The translations under genes and the position numbers were made by a program. The notes beneath the pieces were generated by a model. It was not told the origin of the DNA and ran no database searches. It was given only the letters and a program-made list of their open reading frames with translations. Below are positions 1-6,705 of a stretch of 21,337 nucleotides of DNA, in pieces; position 1 is the stretch's first letter, and every line of letters begins with the position of its first letter. Source of the stretch: CAYLYM01 sp964387645 (GTDB taxonomy: Bacteria > Calditrichota > Calditrichia > RBG-13-44-9); NCBI GenBank assembly GCA_964387645.1, contig CAYLYM010000066.1, forward strand, positions 1 to 21,337. Direction: 5' to 3'.

Positions 1-1882
1 TGTAACCCAGAATGACAGTTAGTAGGTTATTAAAATCGTGTGCGACTCCGCCAGCCAGCCTCCCAATGGCTTCCATTTTTTGAGATTGAAAAAGCTGCTC
101 TTGCAGTTGTTTTCTTTCGGTAATATCGTAGAAATAACCTTTGATTTTAACTAACTTTCCTTCCTTGTCAAATTCACCGGCAAAATTGCCAATCACATAG
201 ACTGTTTGACCATCCTTACGGCGAAGCTCTTGTTCGTAATTTTCAAGCTTTTTCTTATCCTGCAGTTCAGATAAAAATGTTTCCAAATCTTGAGGATGAG
301 GCCAGAGTATACTCATGTTTGCCTGAAGAGCATCTTCTACAGATCTAAACCCAAAGATTTTAGTGAAAGCCGAATTACAAAGATTTATTTTACCGTCAGG
401 AAAAAACTGACAGTTTCCCGTCAAACCCTCTTCGAATAATTTACGATACTTCTCTTCCGATTCTCGAAGTGCTTCTTCTTTTTGCTTACTTTCGGTAATA
501 TCTGACTCGACAGCAAGAAACTGCCGCAACTTCCCTTCGGTATTACGATTAAAAACCATATCACGGGCTCGTATCCAACGCCAATTACCTTTGGCGTGCC
601 GAATACGATATTCTACTTCCACCACTTCGCCATCCGGTAACGTTTCAAGTTTTTTGATAACCTCTTGCAAACGAGGTTGATCGTCCGGATGGATTATTTT
701 AGACCAAAATTTTAATCCATCTTTTTGTATCTCTTTTGGAAGATAGCCAATCACACGGGTAATGTGATTGTTGAGAAAAATAGTCTTATGCTCCATAATG
801 TCCTGGACATGTATGGCCTCAGGAATAGTTTGGGTAATACGTTCAAGGAGTTGTTGTTTTTCTCGCAAGGCATTTTCTGCCTGTTTTTGTTCAGTAATGT
901 TGTTAACAAAACCTTCATAGTAAAGAATCTTACCACTTGCATCCCTAACCGCACGTGCATTAGTCAAAGTCCAAATAACGGAACCATCCTTACAATAATG
1001 ACGCGCTTCGAATGCTCTAACCATACCTTCCGATTCTAACTTACCTATCATTTGTGCATATGCCTCCGAATCCACATGAATTTGTTTACTAAAGTCGGTA
1101 ACCTGAGCCATCATCTCCTCCGGGGAGTCGTAGCCATGAATTTGAGCCATTGCTGTATTAACTTGCAGAAACCTTCCTGTTGGAGACAATTGAAAAATAC
1201 CCTCGATGGAGTTATGGAAAATATTACAAAAAATGTCTTCGGTATGTTCGCGTCGGGTAACTTCGCCAAGCATTAACCTTAAAAGCACCACAATCAATAA
1301 AATGCCCAGAATAGCTGACCCAACAGAAATGGCCTGGGCAATCTTAGTGCTTGTTTCCGCTTGCCTGCTTCGTTGTTTCAACAAACGCTCTTCTTCAGAC
1401 CTCATCGCACGAACAATGGCACGGATTTCATCCAGCAATTGGTCACTACGATCAATGTGTATAAGCTTCAAAGCGTTATTTATGCCCTGTTCTTTTCGCT
1501 GTGAAATGATTCGCTCAAGTCTGGTAAATTTTTGTTTAACAAGAACTATTATTTTATTTAGACGTTGCTGTTGACCGGGATTATCGGCAGTAAGCGTGAG
1601 CAGTTGTTGAAGATGTTCTTCGGCTTGTTTCCTCCCAGTGTTGTATGATTCCAGATAAAGTATTTCACCGGTCAACAAATATCCGCGTTGCCCGGTTTCG
1701 GCATCAATCAGAGCGGCAAGGAAACTATCAAGATGGGTCTGCACTTTCAGAGTATGTGCTACCCAATTTTCAGTTTTCACTACACGCAGAGTATTCCATA
1801 TCGTAAGTAAGGTGCTGGCCAGCGTAAATGTGAAGAACAAAATCAGTCCGAATATTAGCTCTTTCGAAACACGACATTTCAT
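1..1882 (-). CDS. CHASE3 / triple-PAS sensor histidine kinase (3' end outside window)
   Basis: Membrane-bound sensor kinase of a two-component system. I translated it directly: 627 codons are present before the window edge. A membrane segment lies at about residues 10-30 and a second at about 185-205. Between them is a CHASE3 sensor domain with its hallmark DAETGQRGYLLTG at 60-72. Three PAS domains follow (about 217-332, 345-465, 476-590), the first two ending in the usual DIT/NIT-E motif and the third in YDITER. The phospho-acceptor helix then begins, with H615 in GGVAHDFNNLL. The sequence stops there, so the rest of the HisKA domain, the ATPase domain and any C-terminal receiver are not visible. 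The start is fixed by TAAGGAG 7 nt upstream of ATG. The HDFNN H-box is typical of HisKA-type kinases. The input signal is unknown. A NarL-type regulator lies 555 nt upstream on the same strand. Confidence 0.93.
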   Translation of the reverse strand, partial: MKCRVSKELIFGLILFFTFTLASTLLTIWNTLRVVKTENWVAHTLKVQTHLDSFLAALIDAETGQRGYLLTGEILYLESYNTGRKQAEEHLQQLLTLTADNPGQQQRLNKIIVLVKQKFTRLERIISQRKEQGINNALKLIHIDRSDQLLDEIRAIVRAMRSEEERLLKQRSRQAETSTKIAQAISVGSAILGILLIVVLLRLMLGEVTRREHTEDIFCNIFHNSIEGIFQLSPTGRFLQVNTAMAQIHGYDSPEEMMAQVTDFSKQIHVDSEAYAQMIGKLESEGMVRAFEARHYCKDGSVIWTLTNARAVRDASGKILYYEGFVNNITEQKQAENALREKQQLLERITQTIPEAIHVQDIMEHKTIFLNNHITRVIGYLPKEIQKDGLKFWSKIIHPDDQPRLQEVIKKLETLPDGEVVEVEYRIRHAKGNWRWIRARDMVFNRNTEGKLRQFLAVESDITESKQKEEALRESEEKYRKLFEEGLTGNCQFFPDGKINLCNSAFTKIFGFRSVEDALQANMSILWPHPQDLETFLSELQDKKKLENYEQELRRKDGQTVYVIGNFAGEFDKEGKLVKIKGYFYDITERKQLQEQLFQSQKMEAIGRLAGGVAHDFNNLLTVILGY

Positions 1883-2437
1883 ATTAAAACTCCTTATTGG
1901 ATACCACTACTGTTATGGTGTTGCTAAATGTTTTTAACAAAAAACATTTAACTACAAGGCATTAGCTTAAATTACCAAAATCAATTCAATGTTGTACTGT
2001 GGCAAACCTGTACAATGCCCTTGATTCGAAACCCAAAAAACTTTAATTGTATTTAAAATGAATTGAAATCTACCTCCGAGAAAATCTCTATTTAACAACA
2101 TCAAATTCGAACGACATTCCACAATTTTTCTTTGCATCAAAAAATTACTAACAGCTTACATTTGTCATTTGCTATTTGAAGGACTGATTTCTTAAAAACA
2201 TGCCAACCATTTTTCAGTTATCCTCTCTGTGCAAGGAACATTGCTGATTAATATTAACATATTAATTTGGCAGATAGAATAACCAGTTTATCTTCTTCCT
2301 AGAGACTTTAAATTTACATAATTAATTTTAATAAACATCGGTACTTAGTCCTATTTTTAAATAGGAAAAAAGACCTACTGCTTATTTTTTTGTGCAAAAA
2401 TCCAGAGGGTTGTAATTAGAATTATCGGTGAATAGTT
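1883..2437. other. AT-rich gap between response regulator and kinase
   Basis: No convincing gene in 555 nt. Two dyads sit close to the kinase start and could be control sites. One is a perfect 10-bp hairpin, AAATGTTTTT/AAAAACATTT, at 1926-1949 with a 4-nt loop. The other is TTGTAC...GTACAA at 1992-2015, with arms 12 nt apart. A smaller dyad, CCTATTT/AAATAGG, lies at 2350-2365 downstream of the regulator gene. None is followed by a proper T run on the minus strand, so I do not call a terminator. The gap suggests that the kinase has its own promoter. Confidence 0.4.
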
Positions 2438-3094
2438 TCAATCTTTGCTCACACTGGTTAATCCCTCCCTTAAAGCATATAAAACCATTTGAGTGCGATT
2501 TGCCAGGTTTAGCTTGGCCAGGATGTTGCTAACGTGATGCCCAACCGTACGCTGGCTTATAGAAAGTTTCATCGATATTTCCTTGTTCGAAAGACCCTCC
2601 GCTACCAATTTTAATACCTCAATCTCACGGGTGGTAAGCGGATTTTTTGGGGGGCGTAACTCTGATGAGTTAGAAAAGTTATTCATTATTTTAAGGGTAA
2701 CGACGGGGGATATGTAAGGCTTACCTTTATAAACGGTCTCGATTGCTTGCAACAACTCTTGATGCGAAGAGTCTTTTAGCAAGTAACCAAGCGCTCCCGC
2801 TTTAATAGAAGCAAAAACCCTTTCGTCATTAGAAAAACTGGTAAAAACCAGAATGCGTGCATTAGGAATGTTCTGCTTGATTTCCCGTATAGCTGTGATG
2901 CCATCTTTGTTAGGCATCACCAGGTCTATTATAATAACATCGGGTTGTAATTCTTGAGCTTTACAAACAGCTTCATTTCCATCTTGTGCCTCACCAACCA
3001 CTTTCAGGCCTGGTTTCACTTTAAGCAAAGCTCGAAGTCCTTTTCGAACAATCAGATGGTCATCTGCAATAAGAATACGGATGAATTCGCTCAT
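2438..3094 (-). CDS. NarL/FixJ-family response regulator
   Basis: DNA-binding response regulator of 218 residues, the usual length for this family. The N-terminal receiver shows the acidic pair D11-D12, the phospho-acceptor D57 in IIIDLVMP, T85 and the conserved K107 in LLKDS. The C-terminal LuxR-type helix-turn-helix runs from about 152 to 211 (LTTREIEVLKLVAEGLSNKEI, cut here at the core, then RTVGHHVSNIL). Phosphorylation by a sensor kinase would normally trigger dimerisation and DNA binding. The start ATG has AAAAGGGA about 8 nt upstream. It precedes the CHASE3/PAS kinase gene in the same direction and is the natural partner by position. However, NarL-type regulators more often pair with HisKA_3 kinases than with a HisKA-type kinase like this one, so the partnership is an inference. 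A direct repeat upstream at 3171-3205 could be its own binding site. Confidence 0.93.
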   Translation of the reverse strand: MSEFIRILIADDHLIVRKGLRALLKVKPGLKVVGEAQDGNEAVCKAQELQPDVIIIDLVMPNKDGITAIREIKQNIPNARILVFTSFSNDERVFASIKAGALGYLLKDSSHQELLQAIETVYKGKPYISPVVTLKIMNNFSNSSELRPPKNPLTTREIEVLKLVAEGLSNKEISMKLSISQRTVGHHVSNILAKLNLANRTQMVLYALREGLTSVSKD

Positions 3095-3170
3095 TGAAAT
3101 TCCCTTTTCAAAAGAGCATTAATTTTTATCGCTATTCTTGCGATTTATTTTTTGTTTCTCTTTTACACTT

Positions 3171-3205
3171 TCCTATTACTCTGAATCCTTTTTTATCCTA
3201 TTACT
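3171..3205. repeat. Direct repeat TCCTATTACT upstream of response regulator
   Basis: Two identical 10-mers, TCCTATTACT at 3171-3180 and at 3196-3205, start 25 bp apart. They lie 77-111 bp upstream of the response regulator start codon, in the position expected for an activator or autoregulatory site. NarL/FixJ regulators often bind repeated short sites. That these are bound is inferred, not seen. Confidence 0.3.
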
Positions 3206-3501
3206 TTTTTAATTAAGAATAAACTGTTTAAAAACCCGCCTATTTATTTGCATTAATTCACTTATGGTAGTTAAGTCTCTCCCGATCAGTTTTATGGTAC
3301 CTTCCGGTTCAAATTTTCTTCCATGCTGTAAATATCAACAAATATTGTTATTTTTTTTATTAATTTTAGTGTTTGATGTCGGATCAATTTCACTAAGCGC
3401 ATTGTTCATGGCCTTTATGTAACTTGAGAAAGACTTTTTTATCAGGAAAATGGTTTATCAATTTTTCAACCCGTAAATATATTTTCATTCCTTTGTATTT
3501 T

Positions 3502-3530
3502 TTGACGACAGTCTGTCGATGACATAAAAT
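3502..3530 (+). promoter_or_regulatory. Sigma70-like promoter with palindrome in spacer
   Basis: TTGACG (3502-3507), a 17-nt spacer and TAAAAT (3525-3530) match the -35/-10 consensus at 5 of 6 positions each. A perfect palindrome, CGACAG-T-CTGTCG (3506-3518), overlaps the end of the -35 box and the spacer, where a repressor would act. No gene starts nearby on the plus strand. The aro leader peptide begins about 580 nt downstream. Confidence 0.35.
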
Positions 3531-4011
3531 CTTTGCCAGATCACCTTTTTCTGGCACTTGTTATCGTAACCCATAAAACATCAAAAACGTCTAATTTAGT
3601 ATTTGCTGATCCGCTGTCTCATTGTTACAACAATGTTGTTTAATTTTTTCTGTTTTACCTTTTTTGCAGGTCTCTCTTGCTCTTTGCAAACAGTTACTTC
3701 TTCCTCCTGATCGTGCAGCCAAACGTAATGAACCACGCCTTCTGATCGGTAATCAATTTAAATAATGAAAATCCTTTGTACTAAAACTAAAATACTATTT
3801 TAAATGTACTCAATATACCTACAATCTGTCAATAGGATAATTCAATATTTACCTAAAAATTATTCATAACAATGAACTTTTTTATGCGCATATTTATGTG
3901 AAACTGAAAATTTTTCTGTTGAAATTTTAAAAAAAATTAATGTATCTTTAAAAAAGAAGAAAAGATGAGGAAATATCCTATTTACACACAGTTAGAATAC
4001 GCATAAACTTT

Positions 4012-4028
4012 TTGATTTAGTAAATCAA
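4012..4028. promoter_or_regulatory. 17-bp perfect palindrome upstream of aro promoter
   Basis: TTGATTTA-G-TAAATCAA is a perfect inverted repeat centred on G4020. It lies 33 bp upstream of the candidate -35 box at 4061. The position suits an operator or activator site for the aro operon. In DNA this AT-rich an 8-bp dyad can occur by chance. Confidence 0.3.
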
Positions 4029-4060
4029 GCAAATAACGATCTAAGTTTTGAATTTCTTTA

Positions 4061-4089
4061 TTGATTTATATTGTTTAAAAATTTATATT
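4061..4089 (+). promoter_or_regulatory. Candidate promoter of the aro operon
   Basis: TTGATT (4061-4066) and TATATT (4084-4089) are separated by 17 nt. The -10 box matches at 5 of 6 positions and the -35 box at 4 of 6. Transcription would start near 4096, about 20 nt before the leader peptide ATG. This short distance suits a leader-peptide attenuator. The region is so AT-rich that other -10 choices exist (for example TATTAT at 4086). Confidence 0.4.
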
Positions 4090-4114
4090 ATAAAAAATAA
4101 ATTTTTAAGTCGAA

Positions 4115-4192
4115 ATGAGATCTATTGAGAGAAAATATTCATTTTGGTGGTTTTCGTTTTATTATTATTACTTTGGTGGTTTGCGCGTGTAA
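4115..4192 (+). CDS. Aromatic-rich attenuator leader peptide (25 aa)
   Basis: A short gene of 25 codons plus TAA whose translation should report the supply of charged Phe, Trp and Tyr tRNAs. Eleven of 25 residues are aromatic: Y8, then the block FWWFSFYYYYF at residues 10-20. That makes four Phe, two Trp and five Tyr. The only in-frame start is ATG at 4115, because TAA lies three codons upstream. The Shine-Dalgarno match is poor (AAGTCGAA), which is the weakest part of the call. Codons 2-6 contain pairing segment 1 of the attenuator, and pairing segment 2 begins at the base after the stop codon. Directly downstream is the DAHP synthase operon. The composition, position and overlapping RNA structures together match the trp, phe and his leader peptides of enteric bacteria, but with all three aromatic amino acids in one peptide. 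Confidence 0.85.
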   Translation: MRSIERKYSFWWFSFYYYYFGGLRV

Positions 4193-4254
4193 TCTCTCAA
4201 TAGATTGAAGTATGCTAAAGAAAATGAAAACCCCTCTCAATCTATTGAGAGGGG
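4120..4254 (+). promoter_or_regulatory. Ribosome-mediated transcription attenuator of the aro operon
   Basis: Segment 1 (4120-4132, ATCTATTGAGAGA) lies inside the leader gene and is perfectly complementary over 13 bp to segment 2 (4193-4205), which begins right after the leader stop codon. Segment 2, extended to 4208 (TCTCTCAATAGATTGA), can instead pair with 4237-4252 over 16 bp (15 Watson-Crick and one G-U), with a 28-nt loop. That pairing destroys the terminator stem. Expected logic by analogy with the trp leader: a ribosome stalled on the aromatic codons masks segment 1 and leaves segment 2 free to pair with the terminator, so the genes are read. A ribosome that reaches the stop codon covers segment 2 and the terminator forms. 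With no translation, segments 1 and 2 pair and the terminator forms. One doubt: when the ribosome stalls on the later Tyr codons (4160-4171), segment 1 is already behind it. Confidence 0.78.
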
Positions 4255-4262
4255 TTTTTTTT
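4227..4262 (+). terminator. Intrinsic terminator (attenuator) ahead of aroF
   Basis: CCCCTCTCAA (4231-4240) pairs with TTGAGAGGGG (4245-4254) around the 4-nt loop TCTA. The stem can be extended by AAAA (4227-4230) with the first Ts, and eight Ts follow at 4255-4262. This is a textbook rho-independent terminator, placed 28 nt before the aroF start codon, where it can only act as an attenuator. Confidence 0.92.
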
Positions 4263-4271
4263 AACCACTAA

Positions 4272-4282
4272 ATTGAGAGGAG
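4272..4282 (+). promoter_or_regulatory. aroF ribosome binding site inside a copy of the attenuator motif
   Basis: GGAG at 4279-4282 lies 8 nt before ATG 4291 and decides that start over the upstream in-frame TTG at 4273. The preceding bases make ATTGAGAGG (4272-4280), the same motif as the 3' arm of the terminator. It is complementary over 9 bp to CCTCTCAAT at 4233-4241, so the 5' terminator arm could in principle hide the ribosome binding site in read-through transcripts. Confidence 0.6.
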
Positions 4283-4290
4283 AGCCGAAG

Positions 4291-5316
4291 ATGGTTGTAG
4301 TAATGATGGCAGATGCATCTCCCGAGGATATAGCTCGGGTAGAATCATATATTAATGAACACGATGCCAGGGCGCATATTTCTAAGGGTGAAGAAAGAAC
4401 TATCATCGGTGTGATTGGTTACAAACATCGGGTTCGCCGGGAACATTTAATGAGCTTACCTGGCGTAGAAAAGGTGATTCCGATCAGTAAACCCTACAAG
4501 TTGGTTAGCAGAGAATTTAAAAGAGACAATACAGTGATTTCACTTAATGATGTAAGGATTGGTGATAGAGAACCTGTAGTTATTGCTGGACCCTGTTCAG
4601 TAGAGAATGAAAAACAGATCATTCAGACAGCTCAGATTGTAAAGGAAAACGGGGCAAAGTTATTACGAGGCGGTGCATTTAAACCGCGTACAAGTCCTTA
4701 CAGTTTTCAAGGACTGGGTAAAGAAGGTCTTAAATTATTACGACGAGCCAAGGAAGAAACCGGACTTTATATTGTTACAGAAGTGTTAGAAGCTATGCAT
4801 GTTCCACTGGTAGCCGAATACGCCGACATATTACAAGTTGGTGCTCGTAATATGCAAAACTTTGAATTACTAAAGGCGGTGGGTCGCATTGGAAAGCCAG
4901 TACTACTGAAGCGCGGGATGTCGGCCAACCTGACTGAATTCTTAATGAGCGCAGAATATATCATGTCGGAAGGAAATAATTGCGTTATCTTATGTGAACG
5001 AGGTATTCGCACGTTTGTAGAATATACCCGAAATACTTTAGACCTGAATGTAGTTCCAGTGGTGAAGAAGATTTCACATCTTCCTATCATCGTTGATCCG
5101 AGCCATGGAACTGGTCGGCGCGATTTGATAGAGCCTTTGAGCCTGGCGGCACTGGCGGCGGGAGCTGATGGACTCCTGATTGAGGTGCATCCCCATCCCG
5201 AGGAAGCGTGGTCAGATGCTGAACAAACCCTTGATCCGCAAGAATTTAGCCGCCTGATGCGTAAAATCAATCATTTTGTCTCCTGGATGTTAAATTATCA
5301 AAAAGTTGAGGTCTAA
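4291..5316 (+). CDS. aroF: 3-deoxy-D-arabino-heptulosonate 7-phosphate (DAHP) synthase, type I-beta
   Basis: Condenses phosphoenolpyruvate and erythrose 4-phosphate to DAHP, the first committed step towards chorismate. It has 341 residues from ATG 4291. The N-terminal 65 or so residues form a ferredoxin-like domain of the kind that, in Thermotoga-type DAHP synthases, binds Tyr or Phe and shuts the barrel. The catalytic barrel follows with GPCSVE (100-105), KPRTSPYSFQG (131-141), QVGARNMQNF (182-191), KRGM (207-210), DPSHGTGRR (269-277) and EVHPHPEEAWSDAEQTL (298-314). The expected metal ligands C102, H272, E298 and D309 are all present. A longer reading from TTG 4273 would use the ribosome binding site as coding sequence, so I reject it. 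It is the first gene of the operon, directly behind the attenuator. Feedback by Tyr/Phe is inferred from the domain, not shown. Confidence 0.96.
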   Translation: MVVVMMADASPEDIARVESYINEHDARAHISKGEERTIIGVIGYKHRVRREHLMSLPGVEKVIPISKPYKLVSREFKRDNTVISLNDVRIGDREPVVIAGPCSVENEKQIIQTAQIVKENGAKLLRGGAFKPRTSPYSFQGLGKEGLKLLRRAKEETGLYIVTEVLEAMHVPLVAEYADILQVGARNMQNFELLKAVGRIGKPVLLKRGMSANLTEFLMSAEYIMSEGNNCVILCERGIRTFVEYTRNTLDLNVVPVVKKISHLPIIVDPSHGTGRRDLIEPLSLAALAAGADGLLIEVHPHPEEAWSDAEQTLDPQEFSRLMRKINHFVSWMLNYQKVEV

Positions 5317-5365
5317 CGACTTTCATTATTATAAATTCTTTAAAATGAAAATGAAATAGAAAACC

Positions 5366-6625
5366 ATGTCCAGATACCGGAAAATTTTACCAGGAATAAT
5401 GCGAGGAGCGGTTGCTGCACCACCTTCAAAAAGTGTGACACACCGGCTTTTTATCATTGCAGCATTATCTGGCAAACGCAGTGTGGTGCGAAATCCTCTT
5501 TGGAGCGAAGACACTCATATTACTTTAGATGCCCTGAAAAAGATGGGTTTTATTTGCGATGTGTGTCAGGAGCAGGTCGTTTTTACCGGGGAACGTTACG
5601 TCCCGGAAAAACCGGTAGAAATTTATTTGTCGAATTCCGGTACCAGCGCGCGTTTATTAACAGCACTAGCTGCTGCTTTACCTGGTGAGTATCACCTGGA
5701 TGGGACTCCGCGCATGCGCGAGCGACCCATGGCTGAACTCATCGAGGCGTTACAGCAATTGGGGGTAGATATCGACCATCATAATGGACATTTTCCCCTT
5801 CGTATTCATGGTAATACAATTGCTGGTGGAAAGGTTACTTTGGATGCCTCCAAATCTTCACAATTTTTATCGGCACTTCTGCTTATAGCTCCTTTAACAA
5901 TTAGAGGATTGGAAATTATTGTTCCGGGCGAAATTGCCTCCCGGGCTTACGTCGATCTCACTCTGTCTTTGTTGAAAAAAAGTTGCATCCGTTTTACTGA
6001 AGAAAGCCAACATTTTATTGTCTCCGGGTCTCAATCCTATCATATTGAAGATGTTACTGTAGAAGGCGATTATTCCAATGCTTCTTATTTTGCCATTGGC
6101 GCTGCCATAAGTGGTGGAGAGGTTCACGTTCGAAATCTGGACAAAGATTCATGGCAGGGAGATAAAGCTGTTTTAGCTATTTTAGAGTCGGCTGGAGCAC
6201 GGGTGTCCTGGAATGAATCAGACGTTACCATTGCTGGTTCATCACTCACTGGCATCGATTATGATATGCATCGATATCCTGACCTGGTGCCTGGCGTGGC
6301 TGTTATGGCGCTTTTTGCCCGGAGCAAAAGCCGTTTGCAAAGGGTTGGTCACCTCCGATACAAGGAATCTGACCGGCTAAGCGCCATATTAGAAAACATC
6401 CAGCGATTAGGAGGCAAGGCTTTTGTGGAAAAAGAAAATTTGATAATTCAACCGAAGAATTTGAAAGGTTCGACCATTGCAACATATAATGATCATCGGA
6501 TGGCGATGAGCTTTTCCCTGGCTGGTCTTCGTATTCCAGGCGTTCAAATTGAAAATCCTAAATGTGTGGAAAAATCTTTCCCTAATTTTTGGCAAGAGTT
6601 TGACCGTTTGGTACAGCCAGTGTAA
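5366..6625 (+). CDS. aroA: 3-phosphoshikimate 1-carboxyvinyltransferase (EPSP synthase)
   Basis: Transfers enolpyruvyl from PEP to shikimate 3-phosphate, the sixth step of the shikimate pathway, in the cytoplasm. At 419 residues it has the normal length. Visible motifs are PPSKSVTHR (19-27) with the substrate-binding Lys22, LSNSGTSARLL (88-98, the PEP-side loop), PRMRERPMAEL (115-125), SKSSQFLSALL (162-172), the catalytic Asp306 in YPDLVPG, Glu334 in LRYKESDRL, NDHRMAM (375-381) and the C-terminal VEKSFPNFW. The PEP loop reads NSGTS rather than the NAGTA of enteric enzymes. The gap to aroF is 49 nt and no good Shine-Dalgarno is visible before ATG 5366, so re-initiation from aroF or a weak site is likely. 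Same operon as aroF. Confidence 0.96.
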   Translation: MSRYRKILPGIMRGAVAAPPSKSVTHRLFIIAALSGKRSVVRNPLWSEDTHITLDALKKMGFICDVCQEQVVFTGERYVPEKPVEIYLSNSGTSARLLTALAAALPGEYHLDGTPRMRERPMAELIEALQQLGVDIDHHNGHFPLRIHGNTIAGGKVTLDASKSSQFLSALLLIAPLTIRGLEIIVPGEIASRAYVDLTLSLLKKSCIRFTEESQHFIVSGSQSYHIEDVTVEGDYSNASYFAIGAAISGGEVHVRNLDKDSWQGDKAVLAILESAGARVSWNESDVTIAGSSLTGIDYDMHRYPDLVPGVAVMALFARSKSRLQRVGHLRYKESDRLSAILENIQRLGGKAFVEKENLIIQPKNLKGSTIATYNDHRMAMSFSLAGLRIPGVQIENPKCVEKSFPNFWQEFDRLVQPV

Positions 6626-6705
6626 ACAAGGTTTTTTCTGTTACAAAAGACAACATATGCTTAAAATTGCTTTTATATAAAAAACATTGATTTCTGGAGA
6701 ATTTT

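Larger units (their letters stand above)
3095..4060. other. Long AT-rich intergenic region, no confident gene
   Basis: Nearly 1 kb without a supported gene, lying between divergent transcription units (regulator on minus, aro operon on plus). Sites worth noting have their own entries. A patch of higher GC at about 3660-3755 coincides with a minus-strand reading frame at 3596-3736 (GTG start, 46 codons, rich in Glu, Lys and Val). It has no usable ribosome binding site and no family I recognise, so it may be chance or a gene remnant. A weak hairpin CATTGTT/AACAATG at 3620-3635 is followed by a T-rich stretch. Confidence 0.4.

Noticed and set aside
725..1574. Plus-strand open frames at 725-1574
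   Set aside because: They are opposite the PAS domains of the sensor kinase, which reads through continuously on the minus strand from 1882 to the window edge.
4273..4290. Longer aroF reading from TTG 4273
   Set aside because: It would turn the Shine-Dalgarno GGAG at 4279-4282 into coding sequence and add six residues (start-RGEPK) not seen in the family. ATG 4291 has ideal spacing.
4096..4290. T-box riboswitch or TRAP-type control of the aro leader
   Set aside because: No T-box consensus or specifier hairpin is visible, and there are too few spaced GAG/TAG triplets for a TRAP site. The leader peptide explains the structure better.
4767..5270. Minus-strand open frame inside aroF
   Set aside because: It lies wholly opposite a well-supported gene and has no family features.
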